Notes under the pieces: model-generated | What the model was told of the DNA's origin: nothing | Seen by the model: the letters and a program-made list of their open reading frames with translations, nothing else | Databases searched by the model: none | From: Planctomycetaceae bacterium | Lineage (GTDB): Bacteria > Planctomycetota > Planctomycetia > Planctomycetales > Planctomycetaceae | Direction of reading: 5' to 3' | Length of the DNA: 41,869 nucleotides | Assembly: GCA_900299185.1 (NCBI GenBank) | Contig: OMIV01000172.1 | Span: 1 to 41,869, forward strand | Translations under genes and position numbers: made by a program | Shown here: positions 34,198 through 41,869 of the stretch, in pieces | Layout of the letters: each line of letters starts with the position of its first letter | How positions within the stretch are numbered: position 1 is the stretch's first letter

Positions 34198-35616
34198 CTA
34201 CGTTGAAGGGCTCTTTCGTTGGCGAGCCTCGCTGATGAAGTACAGCGGCACGCCGACGGCGAGCGGCAGCAGAGCCAGCAGTGACAAGTCCTTCGCATAG
34301 ATCAGGCTTTGCCACAGCATGTAGACGCTGGTCGCGCCGAAGATCAACGGAGCGAGCGGATAGAAGGGGACTCGAAACACTGTAGGTTCTGTTCCATGCC
34401 GGTGCCGCAGGACAAACACCGCGAGGCTATTCAGCACGAAGAACGCCCAGAACACTGGAGCGGTGGCGGCCAGCAGCGTTTCAAACCCACCGAAGTACGC
34501 CGACCACGGAATCTTGGAACGTCCCAAGCACTGCACCGCGACATCAACAGCGTTCCGTCCCCACTCGGTACCAACCAGCAACACCAGCACTCCGGTCATG
34601 CTGGCTTGAGCCACAAGCGCCGTGATGGGTGAACCCAACGACGCATGCCATCGCCCCAAACGCGCGAAGACTGGATGGTCCGCTCCCAAGACCGCGAACA
34701 ATCTTGAGCCCGTGAAGAGCAGCCCGTGAACGGCCCCCAACGCAGAGACCATCACGATCACTCCGACGGCTTTGGCGGACCAATTCTGAAGAGCGATCGG
34801 CAACACACTCGACTGCCGCATGATGTCGACCGCAGGCGTGCCCGAAGCTCGCAAGCCATCCATGCCGAGCCCTCGAAAGTACGCCAAGTTGATCAGCAGA
34901 TAGATCGCGATGATGGCCAACATGCCGCCGCCCAAGGCGCGAGGAATGTTGCGGTTCGGGTTCTTTAGCTCGGCGGCCACAAAGGCGGAGTCGTTCCAGC
35001 CGCCGTAGGCATACAGAATCAAGATCCAAGCCAGCCCTACGCCCGGACCTTTGATGTCTTTGGCGGTCGAAAGGCTATCGACCGACGTGGTGCTCAAGCC
35101 TGCGATCAAGAGTGCTCCCAAGCCGACGACCTTGGCGATGGTCAGTGCGTTCTGCACGGTCTTGCTTGTTTCCACTCCCAACACATGCAGCACGGTCAGG
35201 CTGGCGATCGCTAGCAGGGCCAGCAGTGGCACGTAGTCGGTCGGAAGATTGAACGTGACGACGGCATAGTCGCCGAAGACATAGGCCATCGAGCCGATGC
35301 TGCCGCTGAAGACACCGGTCAGTTGAGCCCATCCAAAGAGGAACCCGATCGGTCTACCGAAGGCTTGCGTCAGGAAGGTGTATTCGCCGCCGTGTCGATG
35401 TCGTGTCGCGAGCTCGGCATAGCACAACGCACCATTCAGCGCGAGCAGTCCTGCAGCAAACCAGATTCCGAGCGCGGTCCAACCCGTCGAGACGTTGCTA
35501 ATCACCAAGCTAGGAACTTTGAAGATCGAAACGCCGACAACGATGCCAACAATGATGCTGATGGCGTCCCAAAGTCCGAGTGACTGCCGAGGTTCGGGAG
35601 TATGTGGGGCGTTCAA
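34198..35616 (-). CDS. APC-superfamily amino-acid permease (472 aa)
   Basis: An inner-membrane transporter with about 12 helices. The first is SLGLWDAISIIVGIVVGVSIFKVP, with the APC GxVxGxSIF motif in helix 1. Then come GLLALNGALCYAELATRHRHGGEYTFL (helix 3 motif AELAxxxPxxGGxY) and IKGPGVGLAWILILYAYGGWNDSAFVAAELKNPNRNIPRAL (helix 6 and the ExKNPxRxIPRA loop). The start chosen is TTG 35616 (product begins MNAPHTPEPRQSL), with GGAAAG 8 bases upstream. The frame is open to 35961, but the extension would overlap the neighbouring gene and is serine/arginine-rich. It is the last gene of a minus-strand run with a small protein and an M20 peptidase, fitting uptake or exchange of peptide-derived amino acids. 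Confidence 0.88.
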   Translation of the reverse strand: MNAPHTPEPRQSLGLWDAISIIVGIVVGVSIFKVPSLVISNVSTGWTALGIWFAAGLLALNGALCYAELATRHRHGGEYTFLTQAFGRPIGFLFGWAQLTGVFSGSIGSMAYVFGDYAVVTFNLPTDYVPLLALLAIASLTVLHVLGVETSKTVQNALTIAKVVGLGALLIAGLSTTSVDSLSTAKDIKGPGVGLAWILILYAYGGWNDSAFVAAELKNPNRNIPRALGGGMLAIIAIYLLINLAYFRGLGMDGLRASGTPAVDIMRQSSVLPIALQNWSAKAVGVIVMVSALGAVHGLLFTGSRLFAVLGADHPVFARLGRWHASLGSPITALVAQASMTGVLVLLVGTEWGRNAVDVAVQCLGRSKIPWSAYFGGFETLLAATAPVFWAFFVLNSLAVFVLRHRHGTEPTVFRVPFYPLAPLIFGATSVYMLWQSLIYAKDLSLLALLPLAVGVPLYFISEARQRKSPST

Positions 35617-35782
35617 TGTTCTGGCTTTCCGGACGAGTCGTTGAGTGTCGTTGGTGTTACTCAGCCGAGTGGTGTGTTTTGACCAACGCGAAGGACGCGG
35701 TGCCGCGATGAATGAAGAGCACGCTCTTGGATGACTTTGGGCGAGCCGCTCGCAGTTGGGAAGTTGTCGACGCGGTTGGTCT

Positions 35783-36172
35783 TCAGTCGCTCGTGGTCTG
35801 GATGGAGTGCAACTCTTGTAACACGGCTGCTCCGGCGGTGGAGTCAATTGGCACCACGATCGGTCCGCCGTTTTGAGCGACGAGATACTCAGCTTGCTCG
35901 AACGAGCAGAAGCGTTCGAGCCGCTCGAAGTAGCCCGCATGGTCCGTGTCGCGCATGGCATCGGCGAAGGTCGAGCAACGAGCTAAGAAGTGCCGAGGGT
36001 TCTGGCCGGCGATGATCTCGCGGCAACGTTCGGCAACGTCTAACCAACCCGCGCGGCAAGCGGCTGCTCCGGCCAATAACAGGAAGCGATGTCCGCCGAG
36101 CTGCTGTCGTTTCTCGTGCGAGATCCGAGCGAGTCGCGCATAGGTCAGCATGGCAGTTTCTTGGTCGACCAT
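35783..36172 (-). CDS. conserved-looking hypothetical protein (129 aa)
   Basis: A soluble, mostly helical protein. MLTYARLARISHEKRQQLGGHRFLLLAGAAACRAGWLDVAERC gives helices with a two-helix repeat feel. HFLARCSTFADAMRDTD and YFERLERFCSFEQAEYLVAQNGG follow. The start chosen is ATG 36172, with GAGG 7 bases upstream; ATG 36184 adds four residues. It lies 43 bases after the M20 peptidase and 166 before the permease, same strand. The many cysteines (C43, C53 and others) are spread rather than in a metal motif. No family was recognised. Confidence 0.7.
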   Translation of the reverse strand: MVDQETAMLTYARLARISHEKRQQLGGHRFLLLAGAAACRAGWLDVAERCREIIAGQNPRHFLARCSTFADAMRDTDHAGYFERLERFCSFEQAEYLVAQNGGPIVVPIDSTAGAAVLQELHSIQTTSD

Positions 36173-36215
36173 CGTAAGCCTCATACCAACCGCTGAGTTG
36201 TCTTCCGTCGTATGG

Positions 36216-37406
36216 CTAGCTCTTTGTCGGCGGATTCACACAGGCTCGGAAGTAGATCTCGGCGGCCTTTTCGAGTTCGTCGATGGCGATCCATTCATCC
36301 TTCGTATGAGCCTGGTCAATGCTGCCGGGACCGAAGACAACCGACGTCACGCCCTTGGCCTCGGTGCGTGAAGCATGAGTGCCATAGAAGACTCCGATTG
36401 CTTGCCGTGGTCCCGCGACGGGTTCGATGTGACGGAGTAACGAATCTGCCAGCCATCCGTTTTGATCGTTGTTCAACGTGCAGCCATCGACCCACGGCGG
36501 CTCGAATTCGAATTCGAAGTTCAGGCGACTCTGGAGGAACTGGTGCATGTCGGTGATCGCGTCTTTGGATGACTCGCCGGGAACCACGCGGCGATCGATC
36601 TCGATCGCGCAATCGTCCGGCACAACGTTCACGCTCGTGCCACCATAGATTCGGCCAACGCTTAAAGTCGCCGAACCGCACAACGGATGTGGCGTGACTT
36701 TGCTCGGCAATAAAGCGGCGTACTCTTCGAGAGCTTCGACGACCTTGGCCATGCGATAGATCGCGTTGATACCCAAGGACGGGTTCGAGCTATGGCAGGC
36801 TCGACCTCGCGTTCGAATGCGAAAGCGAGTCGCGCCGCGATGCGCGACCACTACATGCAGCAACGTCGGTTCGGCGACGATGGCTGCATCAGGGCGTTGA
36901 GTCAGCAACTTCGAGCGGCCACTGGGAGCGGTCCATAACTTGGTCAGGTCATTGATGCCGATCGAGGTCTGCTCTTCGTCACACGTGCAAGACATGATGA
37001 CGTTCGCCGCGCCGGCCGGTCGTTCGGTGACCAAGCGTTGGAAGGCCCACAACATCGCGGCCATGCCACCCTTCACGTCACATGAACCGCGACCATAAAC
37101 GCGACCATCGGCAACGGTCGGTTCGAACGGCGGAATGGTCATGCCTTCGACGGGGACGGTGTCTTGATGAGCGTCTAACAGCAACGTTGTTTTCGCGCCC
37201 GGGGAGTCATAGCGAGCAATCACGTTCGCTCGACCGGGCACGACTTCAAGGCGTTCATAAGGCACGCCGAGCTTTTGAAAGAACCCGACGAGATAGTCGG
37301 ACATGCGACCTTCAAAAAACTCTGGCCCCGACACATCGCGGCCCATCGGATTGACGCTCGGTATCGCAACCAAATCACGCAGCAGATCAACGACTGAGTT
37401 GGGCAT
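36216..37406 (-). CDS. M20-family metallopeptidase (ArgE/DapE/carboxypeptidase-like, 396 aa)
   Basis: A cytoplasmic zinc hydrolase of amide bonds in N-acyl amino acids or small peptides. The metal ligands and catalytic residues are present: H80-x-D82 in LLLDAHQDTVP, the bridging D110 in GRGSCDVKGGMAA, and E144/E145 in CTCDEEQTS. The dimerisation (lid) domain contains AHRGATRFRIRTRGRACHSSNP. A late histidine (YGTHASRTEAKGVTSVVFGPG) completes the site. The start chosen is ATG 37406 (MPNSVVDLLRDLVAIPSVNPMG), where homology begins; the frame opens 7 residues earlier. It heads the minus-strand run with the small protein and the APC permease. The substrate cannot be assigned, so no gene symbol is given. 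Confidence 0.88.
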   Translation of the reverse strand: MPNSVVDLLRDLVAIPSVNPMGRDVSGPEFFEGRMSDYLVGFFQKLGVPYERLEVVPGRANVIARYDSPGAKTTLLLDAHQDTVPVEGMTIPPFEPTVADGRVYGRGSCDVKGGMAAMLWAFQRLVTERPAGAANVIMSCTCDEEQTSIGINDLTKLWTAPSGRSKLLTQRPDAAIVAEPTLLHVVVAHRGATRFRIRTRGRACHSSNPSLGINAIYRMAKVVEALEEYAALLPSKVTPHPLCGSATLSVGRIYGGTSVNVVPDDCAIEIDRRVVPGESSKDAITDMHQFLQSRLNFEFEFEPPWVDGCTLNNDQNGWLADSLLRHIEPVAGPRQAIGVFYGTHASRTEAKGVTSVVFGPGSIDQAHTKDEWIAIDELEKAAEIYFRACVNPPTKS

Positions 37407-37536
37407 TGGAACGCATCCCTGTTTCAAAGAGTGGTCTCACACAAATGGATCGAGCCGAACGCGACATCCAAGATCATGGCTGTCGAACTTTGCTCACAGA
37501 AGCGACCAGCACAACTCAACGCCGAACGGCTTGCGA

Positions 37537-38871
37537 TCATTCGCTCTTGGTCGCCGATGTCGATTCATCGCCGTCGTCTTCCGAGTCATCCTCATCATCT
37601 TCGAGTTCGTCGTCGGCTAACTCGTCATCGAGTTCCAGGTCGGCGTCTTCGTCAGTGATCTCGGATTCCAGCTCCTCGACTTCAGGGACGGCTGCCGGGT
37701 TTCTGCGAAGAGCGTCGATCATGGCGTTCTCTTCAGCGGTCGGCAGTCGGAAACCGAATTGCGACTCGGCCTCCTTCCAGTCGATGAGCGACTTGGGATC
37801 TTTCGACGCCACGATGCAGAACTCTTGGCGATTGAAGGCCAACTGCCGAGACCGCACTTTGTCGTAGCCCCAACCTCGAATGCGCTTGTTGAACAGCGGG
37901 ATCTCGTCGGCCAATTCCCACGACGTCAGCTTCATCGTCAGGATCAAGCCTTCCACTTCGACCTTCTCGTGAGTGACGATCGCTTCCACGGTGTCGAGCG
38001 TGTAGTTCGGTGCGACGCTGGCATCGGCCAACAGCCAGCGAGCATCACTAAAGACGGATCGCTTCAGATCCTTGGCCTTGCCACGCACGTGTTTGAAACG
38101 CGGGTTCTCCACCACCAGCGGGTCCATCTCGGCGGGGTCAACACCGACGACATCCAGGCCCGCCAGCAGCAACGCTTGGCAGGAACCACCAGGAGCACTG
38201 CCGATCTCGATCGCTTGATCAATGGGAGTCAGACGGAACTCGGACCACTTCAACGCTTCAGCCGTCTTAAGGAACGTGCGCGAGACCATATCGCTGGGCA
38301 CATCAATCTCGGGCACGCCACCGGGCCAGCGCGTTTCAATGCGGTTCGCTCGATGCCAACCCACCCACCATTCGCCGGGTTCCACCAGCACACAATCCAA
38401 CACGCGATCGCCTTCAGCGGCATCCTCGTTCAAGACCAGCGGCCATTCCTGACCAATGTCAGGACGAGCCGCGAGCAGCAGTTCGCCCATCTCATCGGCC
38501 AGCACCGAGATTCCAGGCTCAAAGCCATTCTCGCCGGGGACATCCGCGTCGCGTTCCCAAACATGCAAGTGTCGAAACTGACTGAGTACGTCTTTGGGAA
38601 ACCTCGAAACGAGCAATGCCCAAGTTTCCGCCACGAGCTGCTGCGGATCAGTGCCGTTTACTTTGCCGAGCGAATAACCCCAAGTGCGAGTGAAGGTGCA
38701 GTTGGGTTGAAACCTGCGGTCGCGAGCCATGTCTTCGGGCGTCGCGAAGGTCACAAAGCCCGGTCGCGAAAACGAAAATCGAAACGTCGGATGGCGACGA
38801 GTGACTTCGTTCTTCAGGGCGTTCTCTGCTCCAGATTGGCAGACCATGAACAGGAAATGGCGCGGGGTCAT
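37537..38871 (-). CDS. RlmM/FtsJ-like SAM-dependent RNA methyltransferase with acidic tail (444 aa)
   Basis: Probably methylates the 2'-OH of a ribosomal RNA nucleotide. The N-terminal ~190 residues look like the THUMP-containing part of RlmM-type enzymes (FLFMVCQSGAENALKNEV, CTFTRTWGYSLG). The Rossmann domain starts at QAIEIGSAPGGSCQALLLAGL (SAM motif I, residues ~222-238), with GVDPAEMD as motif II and LLADASVAPN around the catalytic Asp. The K-D-K-E tetrad is plausible but not fully assigned. Residues ~396-444 are an extremely acidic tail of D/E runs, absent from E. coli RlmM as far as known. The gene ends 130 bases from the M20 peptidase start, same strand. Confidence 0.8.
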   Translation of the reverse strand: MTPRHFLFMVCQSGAENALKNEVTRRHPTFRFSFSRPGFVTFATPEDMARDRRFQPNCTFTRTWGYSLGKVNGTDPQQLVAETWALLVSRFPKDVLSQFRHLHVWERDADVPGENGFEPGISVLADEMGELLLAARPDIGQEWPLVLNEDAAEGDRVLDCVLVEPGEWWVGWHRANRIETRWPGGVPEIDVPSDMVSRTFLKTAEALKWSEFRLTPIDQAIEIGSAPGGSCQALLLAGLDVVGVDPAEMDPLVVENPRFKHVRGKAKDLKRSVFSDARWLLADASVAPNYTLDTVEAIVTHEKVEVEGLILTMKLTSWELADEIPLFNKRIRGWGYDKVRSRQLAFNRQEFCIVASKDPKSLIDWKEAESQFGFRLPTAEENAMIDALRRNPAAVPEVEELESEITDEDADLELDDELADDELEDDEDDSEDDGDESTSATKSE

Positions 38872-39035
38872 GTCAGCACTCTCAATAGCGGTCGAGTCAA
38901 AAGGGGCGGGAGTGTATCGACTGAATGCTCGCGACCAATCGAGCGGTTGGCGGGAGCGACGAGGGATGTCTAAGTTCCGACGCGGCTTCTCATTTCGTAG
39001 CGATCCTTCGACTACGGTCGGTGGTTGCCCATCTC

Positions 39036-39050
39036 AGTCGCTCCGCGACT
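39036..39050. repeat. short palindrome with TCC triloop
   Basis: AGTCGC-TCC-GCGACT forms a 6-bp perfect stem, 76 bases before the sulfatase start codon. It has the same core as the longer element at 23719-23739. A frame from 39025 runs through it into the sulfatase but is not the likely start. Confidence 0.5.
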
Positions 39051-39126
39051 CGCTGAACTCGAACGACAAGCTGAGACGCAATCGCGCTCCAGCACTTGCA
39101 ATAATCGTTACATAAGGACTCACAAC

Positions 39127-40593
39127 ATGCGGCGACTCGCGATTTGGACTCTGTTGATGGTGCTTGTTCCGGCGGTTGGCGGACTGGCGGCGGAGAAGCC
39201 CGATGTGCTCTTCATCGCGATCGACGACCAGAACGATTGGATTGGCTGCCTCGGTGGGCATCCTCAAATCAAGACGCCGCATATCGACAAACTCGCGGCG
39301 CGAGGCACGCTCTTTACCAACGCACATTGCCAAGCACCGCTCTGCAATCCGTCTCGCACCAGCTTGCTGACTGGACGACGTCCCGAGTCCACCGGCATCT
39401 ATGGGCTCTCGCCGTCCTTTCGATCGGTCGATGGTTTGAAAGACATCGTCAGCTTGCCGCAGCACATGCGTCGCAACGGCTACAAGAACTTCACGACTGG
39501 CAAGATCTATCACGGTCCCATTGGCCGCGGAAAGAAGGACGACGAGTTCGATGTGATCGGTCCCGGCGGTGGAGTTGGTGCCAAGCCCGATAAGAAGCTC
39601 GTCAATACGCCGAGCAACAACCCGCTCGTTGACTGGGGCACGTTCCCACATCGCGATGAAGACAAAGGCGATTGGCAGATCACCGATTGGGCCATCAAGC
39701 AATTGGACGGCTCGCACACGCAGCCGTTCTTTCTGTCGGTGGGTTACTTCTTGCCACACGTGCCGTGCTATGTCACTCAGAAGTGGTACGACCTCTATCC
39801 GGTCGAGACCTTGAAGCTGCCGCCCGTGCAACGCCACGACCGCGACGACACTCCGCGCTTTAGTTGGTATCTCCATTGGAAGCTGCCGGAACCGCGACTC
39901 AAGTTTCTGGAAGAAGCCAAGCAGTGGGAGAACCTCGTGCGTTCGTACTTGGCCAGTACCAGCTTTGTGGATGCGCAGATTGGTCGGCTGTTAGAGGCAC
40001 TCGAACGCAACGGCCACGGCAAGAACACCGTCGTGGTGTTGTGGTCCGATCATGGTTGGCACTTGGGCGAGAAGCTCATCACCGGCAAGAACACGTTGTG
40101 GGATCGAGGGACCAAAGTGCCGCTGATCTTCGCGGGGCCGGGTGTTGCTCAAGGAGGCCGCTGTAGTCGACCGGCCGAGTTGCTCGACATCTATCCGACC
40201 TTGATCGACCTGTGTGGTTTGCCGGCTCAGTCGGAATTGGAAGGACACAGCCTCGCACCGCAACTGAAGGACGCGAAGGCTCCGCGCGAGTGGCCGGCGA
40301 TCACGACTCATAACGCTGGCAATCACGGCATCAGGACCGAGGACTGGCGCTACATTCGTTATGCCGATGGATCAGAGGAGCTTTACGACATGCAACGTGA
40401 TCCCAACGAATGGACGAACCTCGCGAAGGACCCGCAACACGCCGCGACCAAGACGGCTCTGCAGAAGTGGGTGCCTGTCAAAAGCGCGAAGCCCGCTCCC
40501 GGCAGCCAACATCGAGTGCTGACCTTCGAAGGCGGCAAGGTCGTTTGGGAAGACGAACCCGTCGGTGAGAACGACCCAATCCCCGAACTCTAG
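39127..40593 (+). CDS. secreted sulfatase, iduronate-2-sulfatase-like (488 aa)
   Basis: Exported enzyme that removes sulfate from carbohydrates. The start chosen is ATG 39127, with AAGGA 8 bases upstream and a signal peptide (MRRLAIWTLLMVLVPAVGGLAA). Key motifs: VLFIAIDDQNDWIGCLGGHP with calcium ligands D33/D34, the canonical sulfatase signature C73-N-P-S-R-T-S-LLTG (formylglycine cysteine), GKIYHG, LSVGYFLPHVPC, and LWSDHGWHLGEK with D308/H309. The WHLGEK and KIYHG features are typical of iduronate-2-sulfatase-like (S1_7-type) enzymes. It is unlike the 7226 sulfatase in sequence, so the two probably act on different substrates. An insertion element begins right after its stop codon. Confidence 0.92.
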   Translation: MRRLAIWTLLMVLVPAVGGLAAEKPDVLFIAIDDQNDWIGCLGGHPQIKTPHIDKLAARGTLFTNAHCQAPLCNPSRTSLLTGRRPESTGIYGLSPSFRSVDGLKDIVSLPQHMRRNGYKNFTTGKIYHGPIGRGKKDDEFDVIGPGGGVGAKPDKKLVNTPSNNPLVDWGTFPHRDEDKGDWQITDWAIKQLDGSHTQPFFLSVGYFLPHVPCYVTQKWYDLYPVETLKLPPVQRHDRDDTPRFSWYLHWKLPEPRLKFLEEAKQWENLVRSYLASTSFVDAQIGRLLEALERNGHGKNTVVVLWSDHGWHLGEKLITGKNTLWDRGTKVPLIFAGPGVAQGGRCSRPAELLDIYPTLIDLCGLPAQSELEGHSLAPQLKDAKAPREWPAITTHNAGNHGIRTEDWRYIRYADGSEELYDMQRDPNEWTNLAKDPQHAATKTALQKWVPVKSAKPAPGSQHRVLTFEGGKVVWEDEPVGENDPIPEL

Positions 40594-41395
40594 TGTAGTG
40601 ACGCCTAAATGATGTGAATAATCGAAACCGACAGTCTGCGAGCTGGGTACTTGGTGGTAACCGGGGACGATGTTGCAATGTGAACATCGAATGTATTAAA
40701 ATCTACAGACGTAGAGCGTGCAGTGTTGGTAAAGTGGTCGAAGGGACGCAGCGTCGCGGCTCGGTTGGTGGTGATGGCTAACATTATTTTGCAAGTGGCG
40801 GCAGGAATGCTCAGCCAGGACATTGCCGCCCAGTTGGAGCTTCATCCCAAGACGGTCTGCAAGTGGCGATGTCGATTCGCTCAGAAACGACTTGCTGGCA
40901 TCGAACGTGATGCTCCACGAAGCGATCGCAAGCCGTCCGTCCGCAACCATCTGGAAGACGAGATCATTCGTAAGACGACTCAAGACAAACCCGCAAAGGG
41001 GTTGGTCTGGACAACTCGCAAGATGGCTCAGGCCGTGGGAACCAATCAGGCCACCGTGAATCGAGTGTGGCGCGACAACAACTTGAAGCCACATCTCACC
41101 AAGACGTTTAAGGTCTCCAACGATCCGAAATTCCCCGAGAAACTTGTGGATCTTGTGAGGCTGTATCTGAACTCACCGAAGAACGTCGTGGTTCTCTCGG
41201 TGGATGAGAAGACTCAAATTCAAGCATGGGACCGGACTCAAAAAAGCCTGCCGATGTTCCCCGGTCGGCTGAAGAGCTGACTCATGATTACAAACGCCAC
41301 GGCACCCCCACACTATTCGCGGCGATTGAGATGGCTCAAGACCGGATCATCGTGCAGTGCCAGCCAAAGCATCAGTCACTAGAGTGGTTGAGTTT
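40594..41395 (+). mobile_element. IS630-family transposase, frameshifted and interrupted
   Basis: The frame at ~40723-41280 gives an IS630 N-terminus ([12 protein letters not shown], a helix-turn-helix with [60 protein letters not shown]) and the first catalytic Asp in [27 protein letters not shown]. It then stops early. The neighbouring frame continues the protein ([36 protein letters not shown]), so a one-base shift occurred near 41266-41272. Homology ends at about 41395, where the opposite-strand element begins. The left end is probably just after the sulfatase stop (GTGTAGTGACGCC). No terminal inverted repeat was confirmed. Confidence 0.75.
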
Positions 41396-41869
41396 TAAGT
41401 GTGGCGGTATCCGCAGTGTTTCAGGTAGCTGCGGCATTCGGCTTCGGAGAACTCGTCGAGCACTTTCGCGCAGAGTTCCCAGAGCTTGTTGACGGTACGT
41501 GCGGCTCCGTCGCGGAGCAGTTTCTTCAGCTTCGCAAAGGCCAGCTCAATCGGATTCAGATCCGGGGAGTACGGTGGCAAGTAGATCAGCCGGGCGCCTC
41601 TCGCTTCGATGGCAGAGCTCACTCCCGCAACTTTGTGGCTCGACAAGTTGTCCATCACGACGCAGTCACCGGGAGAAAGTGTTGGGGCTAGATGTTGCTC
41701 GACCCAAGTTAAGAACAATGGGCCGTCGATCGTGAGTGCAGCCACGAATCCAGCCACTCACTCGCAGGGCTCCAATGAACGTCGTGGTTTGCCAGCGACC
41801 TGCGGAATTTTTTCTACCACACGAGTCGCCATCGGAGCACGACCATTGGTCCGAGTCATGATAGTCTTC
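41395..41869 (-). mobile_element. second IS630-type transposase, broken, running off the window edge
   Basis: On the minus strand, 41757-41395 encodes the C-terminal catalytic half: [21 protein letters not shown], then [14 protein letters not shown] with the second DDE Asp, [23 protein letters not shown] with the final acid, and an end at HCGYRHT. Upstream, 41869-41758 gives KTIMTRTNGRAP and VEKIPQ, then in another frame [14 protein letters not shown], so two frameshifts break the reading frame. It is closer to the DDE_3 single-ORF IS630 group than its neighbour is. It appears to have inserted into the first transposase near 41395. Confidence 0.75.

Noticed and set aside
37759-38973. 404-aa plus-strand frame opposite the methyltransferase
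   Set aside because: Antisense to a gene with a clear SAM motif; composition is typical of a shadow frame.
41507-41521. GCTCCG-TCG-CGGAGC palindrome resembling the triloop elements
   Set aside because: It lies inside transposase coding sequence and has a TCG rather than TCC/GGA loop, so it is likely coincidental.

Overview
The window looks like chromosomal DNA of a planctomycete (Planctomycetota, probably Pirellulales-like). The evidence is the gene content: a DUF1549/DUF1553 cytochrome-like protein followed by a Tat-exported DUF1501 protein, two formylglycine sulfatases, a giant secreted protein with a LEPR-XLL-like N-terminus and RTX repeats, a secreted GH71/99-like protein, and many intergenic palindromic repeats. 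No rRNA, tRNA, CRISPR array or replication origin was recognised. Family assignments come from reading motifs; no database search was possible.

Layout. 1-1.7 kb is mostly decayed: a truncated flavin monooxygenase fragment, a possible remnant and a small ORF. 1.7-4.1 kb encodes a secreted beta-propeller/leucine-rich-repeat fusion. 4.1-7.2 kb is gene-poor, with a REPIN-like palindrome pair, an alternating hexamer array, two hypothetical genes (one a lipoprotein whose lipobox cysteine codon is TGA) and a strong hairpin. 7.2-8.8 kb is a sulfatase. 8.8-9.5 kb is a decayed IS5-type transposase. 9.6-13 kb is the giant beta-helix/RTX surface protein on the minus strand. 13.7-17.3 kb is the DUF1549/DUF1553-DUF1501 pair, with the second gene broken by a one-base deletion, ending in a clear terminator. 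17.4-19.9 kb carries a GNAT acetyltransferase, biotin ligase BirA and a secreted alpha/beta hydrolase.

20-25.1 kb is a minus-strand export operon: membrane-fusion adaptor, LolD/MacB-type ATPase and two FtsX-type permeases. A two-cluster ferredoxin with a strong terminator follows. 26.3-28.7 kb holds an unusual, lower-GC gene: a helical domain, a coiled coil and a membrane region, interrupted by one in-frame TAA. Then come the GH71/99-like protein, a phosphate-type (OprP/OprO) porin, a ChrA chromate transporter, and a minus-strand cluster of M20 peptidase, small conserved protein and APC amino-acid permease. An RlmM/FtsJ-like methyltransferase with a very acidic tail and a second sulfatase follow. 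The right edge (40.6-41.9 kb) is two broken IS630-type transposases, one apparently inserted in the other.

How the genes work together: most products face the cell envelope and fit a scavenger of sulfated polysaccharides and peptides (sulfatases, GH71/99-like enzyme, porin, peptidase plus permease, ABC export). Two themes stand out. First, several genes carry a single lesion in an otherwise clean frame (TGA at 5679, one-base deletion near 16854, TAA at 28057), which means recent decay, recoding or assembly error. Second, intergenic DNA is packed with palindromes, several sharing a GGA/TCC triloop closed by GC pairs but having different, internally complementary stems. The best candidate for something undescribed is the interrupted helical/coiled-coil/membrane protein at 26701-28734.
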